Positions 56,642 through 64,000 of a stretch of DNA of 64,000 bases are shown one piece after another. The stretch spans positions 40,147-104,146 of the forward strand of contig NZ_JAFCJT010000023.1 of the NCBI RefSeq assembly GCF_018130785.1, read 5' to 3'. A program made the translations under genes and the position numbers. Position 1 is the stretch's first letter, and each line of letters begins with the position of its first letter. Under the pieces are notes generated by a model that worked only from the letters and a program-made list of their open reading frames with translations, was not told where the DNA came from and did no database searches. Source of the stretch: Bradyrhizobium liaoningense. GTDB taxonomy: Bacteria > Pseudomonadota > Alphaproteobacteria > Rhizobiales > Xanthobacteraceae.

Positions 56642-56838
56642 CCTTCTCCCCTTGTGGGAGAAGGTGGCATAGGCGGCCTTCGGCCGCCGTTCTTAGGAAC
56701 GCCGAAGCGAAGCTTCGGCTATGGCGCCGGATGAGGGGTTGTCTCAGCGAAATCAGTTGCGAGATGGCGTCGCCGATAGATACCCCTCACCCGTCTCACC
56801 GCTACGCGGCGAGCCACCCTCTCCCACAAGGGGAGGGG
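56642..56838. repeat. CCTTCTCCCCTTGTGGGAGAAGG repeat family, copy 2
   Basis: Same ends as the element at 14427-14577, with an extra inner block containing ggcggccttcggccgcc and gaagcgaagcttcggc hairpins. It lies between convergent stops at 56604 and 56843, unlike copy 1. Confidence 0.87.
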
Positions 56839-56842
56839 ACGA

Positions 56843-57949
56843 TCAGCGCTCGACACGATGCGCTTCGACTTGCGCCTTCAGCTCATTGAGCGACGCGAGC
56901 GGCGCCTTCGGATCCACCCGATACTCCCCACTCGCCAGCCACTTCAACACCTTCGCATCCACCATCGGCGAGTGGTGGATGACGTCGCCGTAATTGCCTA
57001 GATCGTGCGTCACTTCCTTGATCGCCCGGAAATCGTAGAGACGCACATTCGGAAGCTGCGTGAACCGCTCGGCGATGCGCGCCGTGAGATCCGTGACGGT
57101 CTTCAGCGTCGCAGGCGATGCATCGCGCATCGCGACGAATTGCAGGATCGAATAGGGCGGGAAGTAGATGTCGAAGGTTACGTCCGGATGACGCGTGATC
57201 AGGCCGACGGCGTCGCGCTCGAAATGCCGGACCATGGCGTCGTAGCCATAGCCTTCGCCGAGGAAGCGGCTGCGCACGGGACTGGTGATGTAGGCGAACG
57301 AGGCAAGCGTCTTCCTCGCATTGTAGTCACGCGCGACATCGAAATCCCGCGGCAGCGCATAGACGTCGTCGAGATCGGACAGCGCGAACTTGACGGGCAG
57401 AAAAGGCGCCGCCAGGGTCAGCGGCTCTCGCAGCGGCGGAAGCGACCGCAGCAGCGCGAACAGGGACTCCTTCGCCATCGCCGCGCTGAACAGATAGGAC
57501 GCGATCCCCTTCGTTGTCCTGCGGTAGAGATCAACGGAGAGATAGGGATCGGCCTCGATATCGGCCGCATCGACAAAGATAAAATCGTCCATCTCCCAGA
57601 TCACGCGCCGGGCGCCGTGGGCGATCGCCTGCTCCAGCACAAAGCTCTGCTGGCGCGAATTGGACCCGGTCATCGCCAGCTTGAGCGAACGCACGCCAAG
57701 CGCGCGATCGATGTCGCTCTGGCGGAAATGAATCGCGAGCGAGGTGCCCATGAAGGCGGTGTCGAACGACTGGCTGCGGATCAGCCCGGCATTCTGCACG
57801 CGTGTATCGTCGGAGTAGAAGGCCGCCACGAGACGCGACGGGCGAAACAGTTGCAGGGGGTCGACGACGTAGGTGAGTGCCGCCGCGCCCAGCATGCACG
57901 CGATGCTTGCGAGGAGAAGGCGCCTGAAATGTTTGAACGTGCCTCGCAT
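56843..57949 (-). CDS. SGNH-like partner of the MBOAT acyltransferase
   Basis: A 368-residue protein with an N-terminal membrane anchor (about 10-27) and a periplasmic domain showing a GTS block (residues 68-70, AFMGTSLAIHF) and a D-x-x-H block (D322, H325, YGDVIHHS). This is the Ser/Asp/His layout of SGNH hydrolase-like acetyltransferases such as AlgX/AlgJ, which hand acetyl groups from an MBOAT channel to a polysaccharide. Its ATG overlaps the stop of the MBOAT gene by one base (TGATG). The accepting polymer is unknown; no polysaccharide synthase lies nearby. Confidence 0.8.
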   Translation of the reverse strand: MRGTFKHFRRLLLASIACMLGAAALTYVVDPLQLFRPSRLVAAFYSDDTRVQNAGLIRSQSFDTAFMGTSLAIHFRQSDIDRALGVRSLKLAMTGSNSRQQSFVLEQAIAHGARRVIWEMDDFIFVDAADIEADPYLSVDLYRRTTKGIASYLFSAAMAKESLFALLRSLPPLREPLTLAAPFLPVKFALSDLDDVYALPRDFDVARDYNARKTLASFAYITSPVRSRFLGEGYGYDAMVRHFERDAVGLITRHPDVTFDIYFPPYSILQFVAMRDASPATLKTVTDLTARIAERFTQLPNVRLYDFRAIKEVTHDLGNYGDVIHHSPMVDAKVLKWLASGEYRVDPKAPLASLNELKAQVEAHRVER

Positions 57950-59385
57950 CAGAACCGGAAATAGATGAATTCGCTGTGGCTCTGGATGCCGAGGATGCCG
58001 AACGCCAGCACCAGCGACGCGCCATAAAGGAACAGCGGCCGCATGCGCCCTGCCCGCAAGGCCTCACCGACCCGGCGATTGTCATGATCGTATCCCATGA
58101 TCGCCTGCGTGCTCGGCGTCAGCCACACCAGCGCGGCGTAGATCGACACCAGCACCGAGGCGGCGATCTCCTCGCGGCCGAAGACGATATTCGAGGGATC
58201 GGCCATCGCATGGAGGATGCGCAGCGCCCACGCAACACTCTCGGCGCGGAAGAAAACCCAGGCCACGACGACGGCGAGGAAAGTCAGCGCGGCACCGGCG
58301 ACGCGGACCGGGCGCGCAAGCAACGTCGGAACGTTCGGCACCAGCGCGCTGAAAGCGTGATTGACGCAGAGATAAGCACCGTGCAGCGCGCCCCAAACGA
58401 CAAAAGTCCAGGCCGCGCCGTGCCAGAGGCCGCCGAGCAGCATCGTGATCATCAGGTTGACGTAGCGCAGCACGCGGCCGCGGCGATTGCCCCCGAGCGA
58501 GATGTAGAGATAATCGCGCAAGAACTGCGACAAGGTCATGTGCCAGCGACGCCAGAACTCGACGATGCTGGTGGCCTTGTAGGGTGAGTTGAAATTCACC
58601 GGCAGGAAGATGCCGAACATCAGCGATATCCCGATCGCCATGTCGGAATAGCCGGAGAAGTCGAAATAGAGCTGGAACGTGTAGGCGAGCGCGCCGAGCC
58701 AGGACTGGTCGAAACTCGGCGAGCGCGCCTCGAAAGCGAGCGCGACCAGCGGCTGGATGCCGTCGGCAAGGCAGGTCTTCTTGAACAGGCCGATGGCGAA
58801 GATGATGACGCCGCACAGCATCAGATGCGCATGCGGGAGTTTCGACTCCTTCTGCTCGAATTGCGGGATCATGTCCTTGTGGTGGAGGATCGGCCCCGCG
58901 ATCAGATGCGGAAAGTATGTCACGAACAGCGCATAGTGCGGCAAGGCGTAATGCGCGACTTGGCCACGATACGCATCCACCAGGAACGCGATCTGGGTGA
59001 AGGTGTAGAAGGAGATGCCGACCGGCAGCAGGATGTGGACCGCGACATGCGTACCTGCCAGCGCATTGATGTTCTCGGTGACAAAGCCGGCATATTTGAA
59101 GATGCCGAGCACGAGGAGGTCGCCGACGACGCCAAATGCGAGCGCCGCCTTCCGTTGCATTGGGATGAGCTCCGCCGCGATCAGGAGATAGCCGACACCG
59201 TAATTGAAGGCGATCGATAGCAGCAGCAGAGCTACGAACTGCCAGTTGCCGATGGCGTAGAAGGCGAGCGAGGCCAGCGCCAGCCAGATCACCGGGGTCA
59301 GATTGCTGCGCCGCCCCAGCCAGAAATAGCCGGCCAGCACGGCCGGCAGGAACAGCAGGATGAACGGGTAGGAATTGAACAGCAT
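57949..59385 (-). CDS. MBOAT-family O-acyltransferase (AlgI/DltB type)
   Basis: A 478-residue multi-pass inner-membrane protein of the AlgI type, with about ten hydrophobic segments from the start (FNSYPFILLFLPAVLAGYFW). Conserved signatures include GISFYTFTQIAFLVDAYRG, YFDFSGYSDMAIGISLMFGI, FNSPYKATSIVEFWRRWHMT and the catalytic histidine in LLGGLWHGAAWTFVVWG. It moves acyl groups from cytoplasmic acyl-CoA to the periplasm for O-acetylation of a cell-surface polymer. It is first in a two-gene operon with the SGNH-like protein. Confidence 0.93.
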   Translation of the reverse strand: MLFNSYPFILLFLPAVLAGYFWLGRRSNLTPVIWLALASLAFYAIGNWQFVALLLLSIAFNYGVGYLLIAAELIPMQRKAALAFGVVGDLLVLGIFKYAGFVTENINALAGTHVAVHILLPVGISFYTFTQIAFLVDAYRGQVAHYALPHYALFVTYFPHLIAGPILHHKDMIPQFEQKESKLPHAHLMLCGVIIFAIGLFKKTCLADGIQPLVALAFEARSPSFDQSWLGALAYTFQLYFDFSGYSDMAIGISLMFGIFLPVNFNSPYKATSIVEFWRRWHMTLSQFLRDYLYISLGGNRRGRVLRYVNLMITMLLGGLWHGAAWTFVVWGALHGAYLCVNHAFSALVPNVPTLLARPVRVAGAALTFLAVVVAWVFFRAESVAWALRILHAMADPSNIVFGREEIAASVLVSIYAALVWLTPSTQAIMGYDHDNRRVGEALRAGRMRPLFLYGASLVLAFGILGIQSHSEFIYFRF

Positions 59386-59554
59386 CAGGCTGGACCGGCG
59401 GCGGGATATCGACCCTTAAGCATACAAGGGGGCGATCAACAACCCGGCGACTTGGCGCAGTCCTTGGCCTTGGCGCAGTCCCTGGCGCAGCGGCGCTGGC
59501 AATTCGCGGAATCGGGACGATATAAGGTGGAACACGCAGTTGAACGAGGACCGA

Positions 59555-61660
59555 GTGACCCAAGCCAAGACACCTTCCAAGCCCCCCGTCGCCCCACGCC
59601 GACCTCAGTCCTTCACGCGGCACGGGATCGCCGTGACCGACGACTATGCCTGGCTGAAGGACGAGAAATGGCAGGAGGTGCTGCGCGATCCCGCCGTGCT
59701 CGATCCCGACATCCGCAAATATCTCGACGAGGAAAACGTCTACACCGAGAGCCTGCTCGGCCACACCTCGCCCCTTCAGAAAACGCTGGTGCGCGAGATG
59801 CGCGGGCGGATCAAGGAGGACGATTCCAGCGTGCCCTCGCCCGACGGCCCGTTCGCCTATTTCCGCCGGTTCCGCGAGGGCGGCCAGCACGAACTGTTCG
59901 GCCGCATGCCGCGCGACGGTGGCGAGGGCCATATCGTGCTCGACGGCGATGCGCTCGCAAAGGACCACAAATATTTCAAGTTCGGTGGCAGCCGTCACTC
60001 GAACGATCACAAGCTGCAAGCCTGGAGCGCGGACACCAAGGGCTCGGAGTATTTTTCCATCCGCGTCCGCGACTGGGCCACGGGCAAGGATCTTGACGAT
60101 TTGGTCGAGGAGACCGATGGCGGCATCGTCTGGAGCAAGGATTGCAAGAGCTTCTTCTATGTGAAGCTCGACGACAATCACCGGCCGATGCAGGTGTGGC
60201 GGCATAAGCTCGGCACCAAACAGGCCGACGATACGCTGGTCTATGAGGAGCAGGATTCCGGCTGGTTCACCCATCTGCACGAGAGCACCAGCGGCCGCTT
60301 CTGCGTGATCGCGGGCGGCGACCACGAGACCTCGGAGCAGCGGCTGATCGATCTCGCCCACTCCGAAGCGCCGCCGCGCCTCGTCGCAGCGCGCGAGGAC
60401 GGCGTGCAATATTCGCTGGCCGACCGCGGCGACGAGCTCTTCATCCTCACCAATGCCGACGACGCCATCGACTTCAAGATCGTCACGGCGCCGCTTTGCC
60501 AGCCCGAGCGCAAGAACTGGCGCGATCTGATCCCGTACCGTCCCGGCATCTACATCATCGACCTCGATCTCTATGCCGGCCATCTGGTGCGGCTGGAGCG
60601 CGCCAATGCGCTGCCGTCGATCGTGATCCGCGATCTCACGACCAGGGACGAGCACGCCATCGCCTTCGACGAGGCTGCCTATTCGCTCGACACGATGGGC
60701 TCCTACGAATTCGAGACGACGAATTTGCGCTTCGCCTATTCGTCGATGACGACGCCGTCGGAAGTCTATGATTACGACATGGTCAAGCGCACGCGGACCT
60801 TACGCAAGCGCCAGGAGATTCCGTCCGGCCACGATGCGGCCGACTATGTCACCACGCGCATCATGGCGAAGGCGCATGACGGCGCCGAGGTGCCGGTCTC
60901 GATCCTCTATCGCCGCGGCCTGAAGCTCGACGGTTCGGCGCCGCTGCTGCTCTACGGCTACGGCTCCTATGGCATGGCGATGCCGGCCTCGTTCAACGCC
61001 AACCGCCTGTCGCTGGTCGACCGCGGTTTTGTCTACGCCATCGCCCACATCCGCGGCGGCGCCGACAAGGGCTGGGGCTGGTATCTCGACGGCAAGCGCG
61101 AGAAGAAGACCAACTCGTTCGACGATTTCGCCGCCAGCGCGCGGGCGCTGACCGAGGCGAAATACACCAGCGCAAAGCGCATCGTCGGGCATGGCGGCTC
61201 GGCGGGCGGCATGCTGATGGGCGCGGTCGCCAACCGCGCCGGTGAGCTGTTCGCCGGCATCGTTGCCGAGGTGCCGTTCGTCGACGTGCTCAACACCATG
61301 CTCGACGACACGCTGCCGCTGACGCCGCCGGAATGGCCGGAATGGGGCAACCCGATCGAAAGCGAAAAGGATTTTCGTACCATCCTGTCCTACTCGCCGT
61401 ACGACAATGTCGCGGCGAAAGACTATCCGGCGATCCTGGCGATGGGCGGCTTGACCGATCCGCGCGTCACCTATTGGGAGCCCGCCAAATGGATCGCGCG
61501 CCTGCGCGCGACCATGAGCAGTGGCGGCCCGGTGTTACTCCGCACCAACATGGGCGCCGGCCATGGCGGCGCCTCGGGGCGCTTCGACCGGCTCGACGAA
61601 GTCGCGATCGTCTATGCGTTCGCGCTGTGGGCGGCCGGGATGGCGGAGGCCGGAGTGTAG
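59555..61660 (+). CDS. Prolyl oligopeptidase family serine peptidase (S9)
   Basis: A 701-residue cytoplasmic peptidase: N-terminal beta-propeller (about 30-420) and alpha/beta-hydrolase domain with catalytic S549 (GHGGSAGGML), D635 (GGLTDPRV) and H670 (GAGHGGASGR). The sequence YDYDMVKRTRTLRKRQEIPSGHDAADYV before the catalytic domain is typical of the oligopeptidase B branch, which cuts after basic residues in short peptides. The GTG at 59555 has GAGG six bases upstream and is preferred to TTG 59540. Confidence 0.94.
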   Translation: MTQAKTPSKPPVAPRRPQSFTRHGIAVTDDYAWLKDEKWQEVLRDPAVLDPDIRKYLDEENVYTESLLGHTSPLQKTLVREMRGRIKEDDSSVPSPDGPFAYFRRFREGGQHELFGRMPRDGGEGHIVLDGDALAKDHKYFKFGGSRHSNDHKLQAWSADTKGSEYFSIRVRDWATGKDLDDLVEETDGGIVWSKDCKSFFYVKLDDNHRPMQVWRHKLGTKQADDTLVYEEQDSGWFTHLHESTSGRFCVIAGGDHETSEQRLIDLAHSEAPPRLVAAREDGVQYSLADRGDELFILTNADDAIDFKIVTAPLCQPERKNWRDLIPYRPGIYIIDLDLYAGHLVRLERANALPSIVIRDLTTRDEHAIAFDEAAYSLDTMGSYEFETTNLRFAYSSMTTPSEVYDYDMVKRTRTLRKRQEIPSGHDAADYVTTRIMAKAHDGAEVPVSILYRRGLKLDGSAPLLLYGYGSYGMAMPASFNANRLSLVDRGFVYAIAHIRGGADKGWGWYLDGKREKKTNSFDDFAASARALTEAKYTSAKRIVGHGGSAGGMLMGAVANRAGELFAGIVAEVPFVDVLNTMLDDTLPLTPPEWPEWGNPIESEKDFRTILSYSPYDNVAAKDYPAILAMGGLTDPRVTYWEPAKWIARLRATMSSGGPVLLRTNMGAGHGGASGRFDRLDEVAIVYAFALWAAGMAEAGV

Positions 61661-61666
61661 CCCCTT

Positions 61667-61701
61667 GTAGCCCGGATGGAGCGCAGCGAAATCCGGGCTA
61701 C
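61667..61701. repeat. GTAGCCCGGAT hairpin repeat
   Basis: An 11-pair palindrome, GTAGCCCGGAT / ATCCGGGCTAC, with a 13-base loop. It lies seven bases after the peptidase stop and next to copy 4 of the GTAGGGTGGGCAAAG family, in a convergent region. Confidence 0.85.
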
Positions 61702-61714
61702 GGGCCAGCAGTCT

Positions 61715-61807
61715 TGTAGGGTGGGCAAAGGCGCGTCGCGCCGTGCCCACCATCTTTCTGCGATTGTGACGCGAGCGGTGGGCACGCTTCGCTTTGCCCA
61801 CCCTACG
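61715..61807. repeat. GTAGGGTGGGCAAAG palindromic repeat, copy 4
   Basis: A 93-bp copy with arms TGTAGGGTGGGCAAAG and CTTTGCCCACCCTACG, between the convergent stops at 61660 and 61832. It is the copy most like copy 1. Confidence 0.9.
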
Positions 61808-61831
61808 GCAGCTTAGCTGGTCACCTCTGCC

Positions 61832-62923
61832 TCACACCGCGCCGTGCGCCTCGACATAGAGCGCATACACCGAGTGGCTGCTGGCCATGTAGAGGCGATT
61901 GTTCTTCAGGCCGCCGAAGCAGAGATTGGCGCAGCGTTCGGGCAGCTTGATGAAGGCGAGCGGCTTGCCTTCAGGGTTGAACACCATCACGCCGTCGAGA
62001 TCCTCGGACTTGCCCTTGAGCTGAAAGACTCTGCGGCCGCCGACATCGGTGGGCTCGGACTGCAGCGCGCCGTTGGAGCCCCAGCCGCACCAGAGATTGC
62101 CGTCGCGATCGACGCGGAAACCGTCGAGCGAGGCCTGGTCGGCGGCGTCGATCAGCTTGGTCTTGCCACTGAGCGAGCCGTCGTCGCCGACATTGTAGCT
62201 CCAGATGCTGCGGTTGGGCGTACCCTTCCATTCGACGATGTAGAGCTTCTTCTCGTCCGGCGAGAAGGCGAGCCCGTTCGGATTGACGAGGTCGGTGAGG
62301 ACAGCGCTGACCTTGCCGTCCTTGGCAATGCGGTAGACGTTGGTGGTGGCCTGCTCGGCCTTCTCCTTCTTGCCTTCCCACTCGCCATTGATGCCGAACA
62401 GCGGATCGGTGAACCAGATGCTGTCGTCGGACTTCACCACGATGTCGTTCGGCGCGTTCAGCCGCTTGCCCTCGAACTTGTCGGCGAGCACGGTGATCTT
62501 GCCGTCCTTCTCGGTGCGGGTGATGCGGCGGGTGACGGAGTGCTCGCAGGTGACGAGGCGTCCCTGGCGGTCGCGCGCATTGCCATTGGCGTAATTGGCG
62601 TTGGCGCGGAACACGCTGGTCTGACCGCTCTTCTCGTCGAACTTCATGATCCTGTTGTTGGGAATGTCCGAGAACAGCAGATAACCGCCCTCGGGAAAAT
62701 AGGCAGGACCTTCGGCCCAGCGCATGCCGGTCGCGACCTGCTCCACCGTCGAGGAATAGAGCCGGTATTTTCCAAAGCTGGGATCGAGGATCTGGACCGC
62801 GGGATCGGGGTAGCGCTGGTTGGGCGTGAACGGGAACGATTGGGCGCCGGCGGCGCGGGCGAGATATGTGGAAGCTGCGGCCGCACCAGCGCCGGCCAAG
62901 AGATTGCGTCGTGTCAGATTCAT
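61832..62923 (-). CDS. Tat-exported SMP-30/gluconolactonase-family protein
   Basis: A 363-residue six-bladed propeller protein with a twin-arginine signal (LTRRNLLAGAGAAAASTYLA, cleavage near 30). Family features include RWAEGPAYFPEGGYLLFSDI, the blade ends GRLVTCEHSVTRRITRTEKD, LNAPNDIVVKSDDSIWFTDP, NPNGLAFSPDEKKLYIVEW and DGFRVDRDGNLWCGWG, which carry the metal-ligand Glu, Asn and Asp. It would hydrolyse sugar lactones in the periplasm. GGGGAGG lies upstream of ATG 62923. It is downstream of an RraA-like gene on the same strand, suggesting a sugar-acid pathway. Confidence 0.92.
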   Translation of the reverse strand: MNLTRRNLLAGAGAAAASTYLARAAGAQSFPFTPNQRYPDPAVQILDPSFGKYRLYSSTVEQVATGMRWAEGPAYFPEGGYLLFSDIPNNRIMKFDEKSGQTSVFRANANYANGNARDRQGRLVTCEHSVTRRITRTEKDGKITVLADKFEGKRLNAPNDIVVKSDDSIWFTDPLFGINGEWEGKKEKAEQATTNVYRIAKDGKVSAVLTDLVNPNGLAFSPDEKKLYIVEWKGTPNRSIWSYNVGDDGSLSGKTKLIDAADQASLDGFRVDRDGNLWCGWGSNGALQSEPTDVGGRRVFQLKGKSEDLDGVMVFNPEGKPLAFIKLPERCANLCFGGLKNNRLYMASSHSVYALYVEAHGAV

Positions 62924-63011
62924 TGGAGTTCCTCCCCTGGTTAAATTGAGGCCGGCGCTTGCGTTACGCCGGCCTGTTTCTCGACATGCAATATCGGGAT
63001 CGCGGACGCTT

Positions 63012-63731
63012 CTAGCGGCCGTTCTTCTTCCGCCATTCCGCAAAATCGGTGAGCGTCTGCGGATCGGTGGCGGGATAGAGGCCGAAGATGCCGCGGCCTC
63101 GGCCGACCTCCTCGGTGACAAAATCCTCGAACGCCGTCATCTCAAAGGTCTCGTTGGCGATCTCGTCGGCGAGATGCGCGGGGATCACGATCACGCCGTC
63201 GCTGTCGCCGAGGATGACGTCGCCGGGAAACACCGGCGCGTCGCCGCAGCCGATCGGCACGTTGATCTCGATCGCCTGGTGCAGCGTGAGGTTGGTCGGC
63301 GCGCTCGGGCGGTGGTGGTAGGCGGGAATGCCGAGCTTTGCGATCTCGGCGGAATCGCGAAAGCCGCCGTCCGTGACGACGCCGGCAACGCCGCGCTTCA
63401 TCAAACGCGTCACCAGGATCGCGCCGGCAGAGGCCGCGCGCGCGTCCTTGCGGCTGTCCATCACCAGCACGCTGCCGGGCGGACAATCCTCGACCGCCTT
63501 GCGCTGCGGATGCGAGCGATCCTTGAACACATCGATGGTGTTGAGATCCTCGCGCGCCGGCATGTAGCGCAGCGTGAAGGCCTCGCCGACCATGGTCGGC
63601 TGATCGGCGCCGAGCGGATGCACGTCCTGGATCATCTGGATGCGCAGGCCGCGCTTGAACAGCGCGGTGGCGACGGTGGCGGTGGAGACGGATTTGAGCT
63701 TGTTGCGGGTGGCTTCGGAAAGTTTTGTCAT
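63012..63731 (-). CDS. RraA-family protein / 4-hydroxy-4-methyl-2-oxoglutarate aldolase-like
   Basis: A 239-residue RraA-fold protein: STATVATALFKRGLRIQMIQ at the start, GSVLVMDSRKDARAASAGAI, the fold's GVAGVVTDGGFRDSAEI with Arg and Asp of the HMG/CHA aldolase site, and FPGDVILGDSDGVIVIP near the C-terminus. These residues favour a metal-dependent aldolase or decarboxylase acting on a keto or sugar acid rather than an RNase E inhibitor. Start at MTKLSEATRN; upstream sequence in frame is translated repeat. Confidence 0.9.
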   Translation of the reverse strand: MTKLSEATRNKLKSVSTATVATALFKRGLRIQMIQDVHPLGADQPTMVGEAFTLRYMPAREDLNTIDVFKDRSHPQRKAVEDCPPGSVLVMDSRKDARAASAGAILVTRLMKRGVAGVVTDGGFRDSAEIAKLGIPAYHHRPSAPTNLTLHQAIEINVPIGCGDAPVFPGDVILGDSDGVIVIPAHLADEIANETFEMTAFEDFVTEEVGRGRGIFGLYPATDPQTLTDFAEWRKKNGR

Positions 63732-63756
63732 TGGTCCAACTCTCTCATGGTCGTCA

Positions 63757-63851
63757 TTCCGGGGCGCCGCGCAGCGGCGAGCCCGGAATCCATCGGGCCG
63801 CACGCAACGCGGTGAAATGGGTTCCGGGCTCGCGCTGCGCGCGCCCCGGAA
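63757..63851. repeat. TTCCGGGGCGC palindromic repeat
   Basis: Outer arms TTCCGGGGCGC and GCGCCCCGGAA, with inner halves agcccggaatcc and gggttccgggct. It lies between two same-strand genes, 25 bases upstream of the RraA start and six bases from the stop of the last gene. Confidence 0.82.
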
Positions 63852-63857
63852 CAACGG

Positions 63858-64000
63858 TCAATAAATCGACGGCTCGCCGATCGGCGCACCGAAATCGGTC
63901 TCCAGGAAGTCGAAGTCGCAGCCGTCATTGGCCTGCTTGATATGCTTGGTGAACATCCAGCCATAGCCGCGCTCGAAGCGACGCTCGGGCTGCTTCCAGG
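63858..64000 (-). CDS. C-terminal end of an unidentified protein (runs off the window)
   Basis: The last 47 codons of a gene entering from the right. The end reads RFERGYGWMFTKHIKQANDG, then CDFDFLETDFGAPIGEPSIY and stop. The frame is protein-like, with no alternative frame of quality. I do not recognise the family from this part. Its place upstream of RraA-like and SMP-30 genes suggests the same sugar-acid operon. Confidence 0.65.
   Translation of the reverse strand, partial: WKQPERRFERGYGWMFTKHIKQANDGCDFDFLETDFGAPIGEPSIY

Noticed and set aside
58082-60655. An 857-codon minus-strand frame joining the peptidase and MBOAT regions
   Set aside because: It overlaps the plus-strand peptidase and reads the MBOAT gene in a wrong frame; no protein family is visible.

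Overview
The window is high-GC alphaproteobacterial chromosome that looks like Bradyrhizobium or a close relative (inference). The grounds are the gene families (DUF3175, DUF1272, DUF2783, DUF1488, LTXXQ proteins, ARVGRP-type secreted proteins, adjacent MCPs), many GTG/TTG starts behind good Shine-Dalgarno sequences, and many palindromic intergenic repeats. I saw no tRNA, rRNA, CRISPR array, transposase or prophage. Nearly every long reading frame antisense to a gene is a GC-rich shadow.

Layout. 0-5.4 kb: start of an MFS transporter, a DUF3175 protein, and two methyl-accepting chemotaxis proteins whose signalling halves are almost identical while their sensor halves differ. 5.7-10.8 kb: a molybdenum hydroxylase in form II CO-dehydrogenase order (S-L-M), then an alpha-methylacyl-CoA racemase-like protein. 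10.9-19.4 kb: homogentisate/tyrosine catabolism. hppD is divergent from an Lrp regulator; fahA, hmgA, a metallo-beta-lactamase-fold protein, a DUF2783 protein and an FAD monooxygenase run on the minus strand, divergent from a MarR regulator with a clear operator. 19.4-25 kb: exported methyltransferase, small secreted proteins, a lactonase-like MBL protein, a catalytically dead caspase-like protein with TPRs, and an OmpA-family protein. 25-32.3 kb: an RND efflux pair, a CRP-type regulator with a CRP-like box in front of it, and an AsmA protein. 32.5-42.3 kb: a sensor-cyclase, an LTXXQ protein, a LysM protein and a GGDEF-EAL protein.

42.4-48.7 kb is the most novel part: an accessory stretch of small, mostly exported proteins. 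Four genes (three members of one secreted family plus an LTXXQ protein) each have a perfect FixK2/FNR-type box (TTGA-N6-TCAA/GCAA) 61-66 bp before the start codon. I infer a low-oxygen-controlled set of exported microproteins; the stretch also holds a decayed duplicate, rpsU and several proteins under 60 aa.

48.8-64 kb: periplasmic lactonase-fold protein, orphan RND-type adaptor, a second dead caspase-like protein, an unrecognised 575-aa protein with a DxDTT motif, an SNase-like nuclease, a PLP aminotransferase, an MBOAT/SGNH O-acylation pair, a prolyl oligopeptidase, and the start of a sugar-acid-type cluster (SMP-30, RraA-like, truncated last gene).

At least four palindromic repeat families fill intergenic spaces. 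All four copies of the 91-94 bp GTAGGGTGGGCAAAG family lie between convergent genes, which suggests a bidirectional terminator role.
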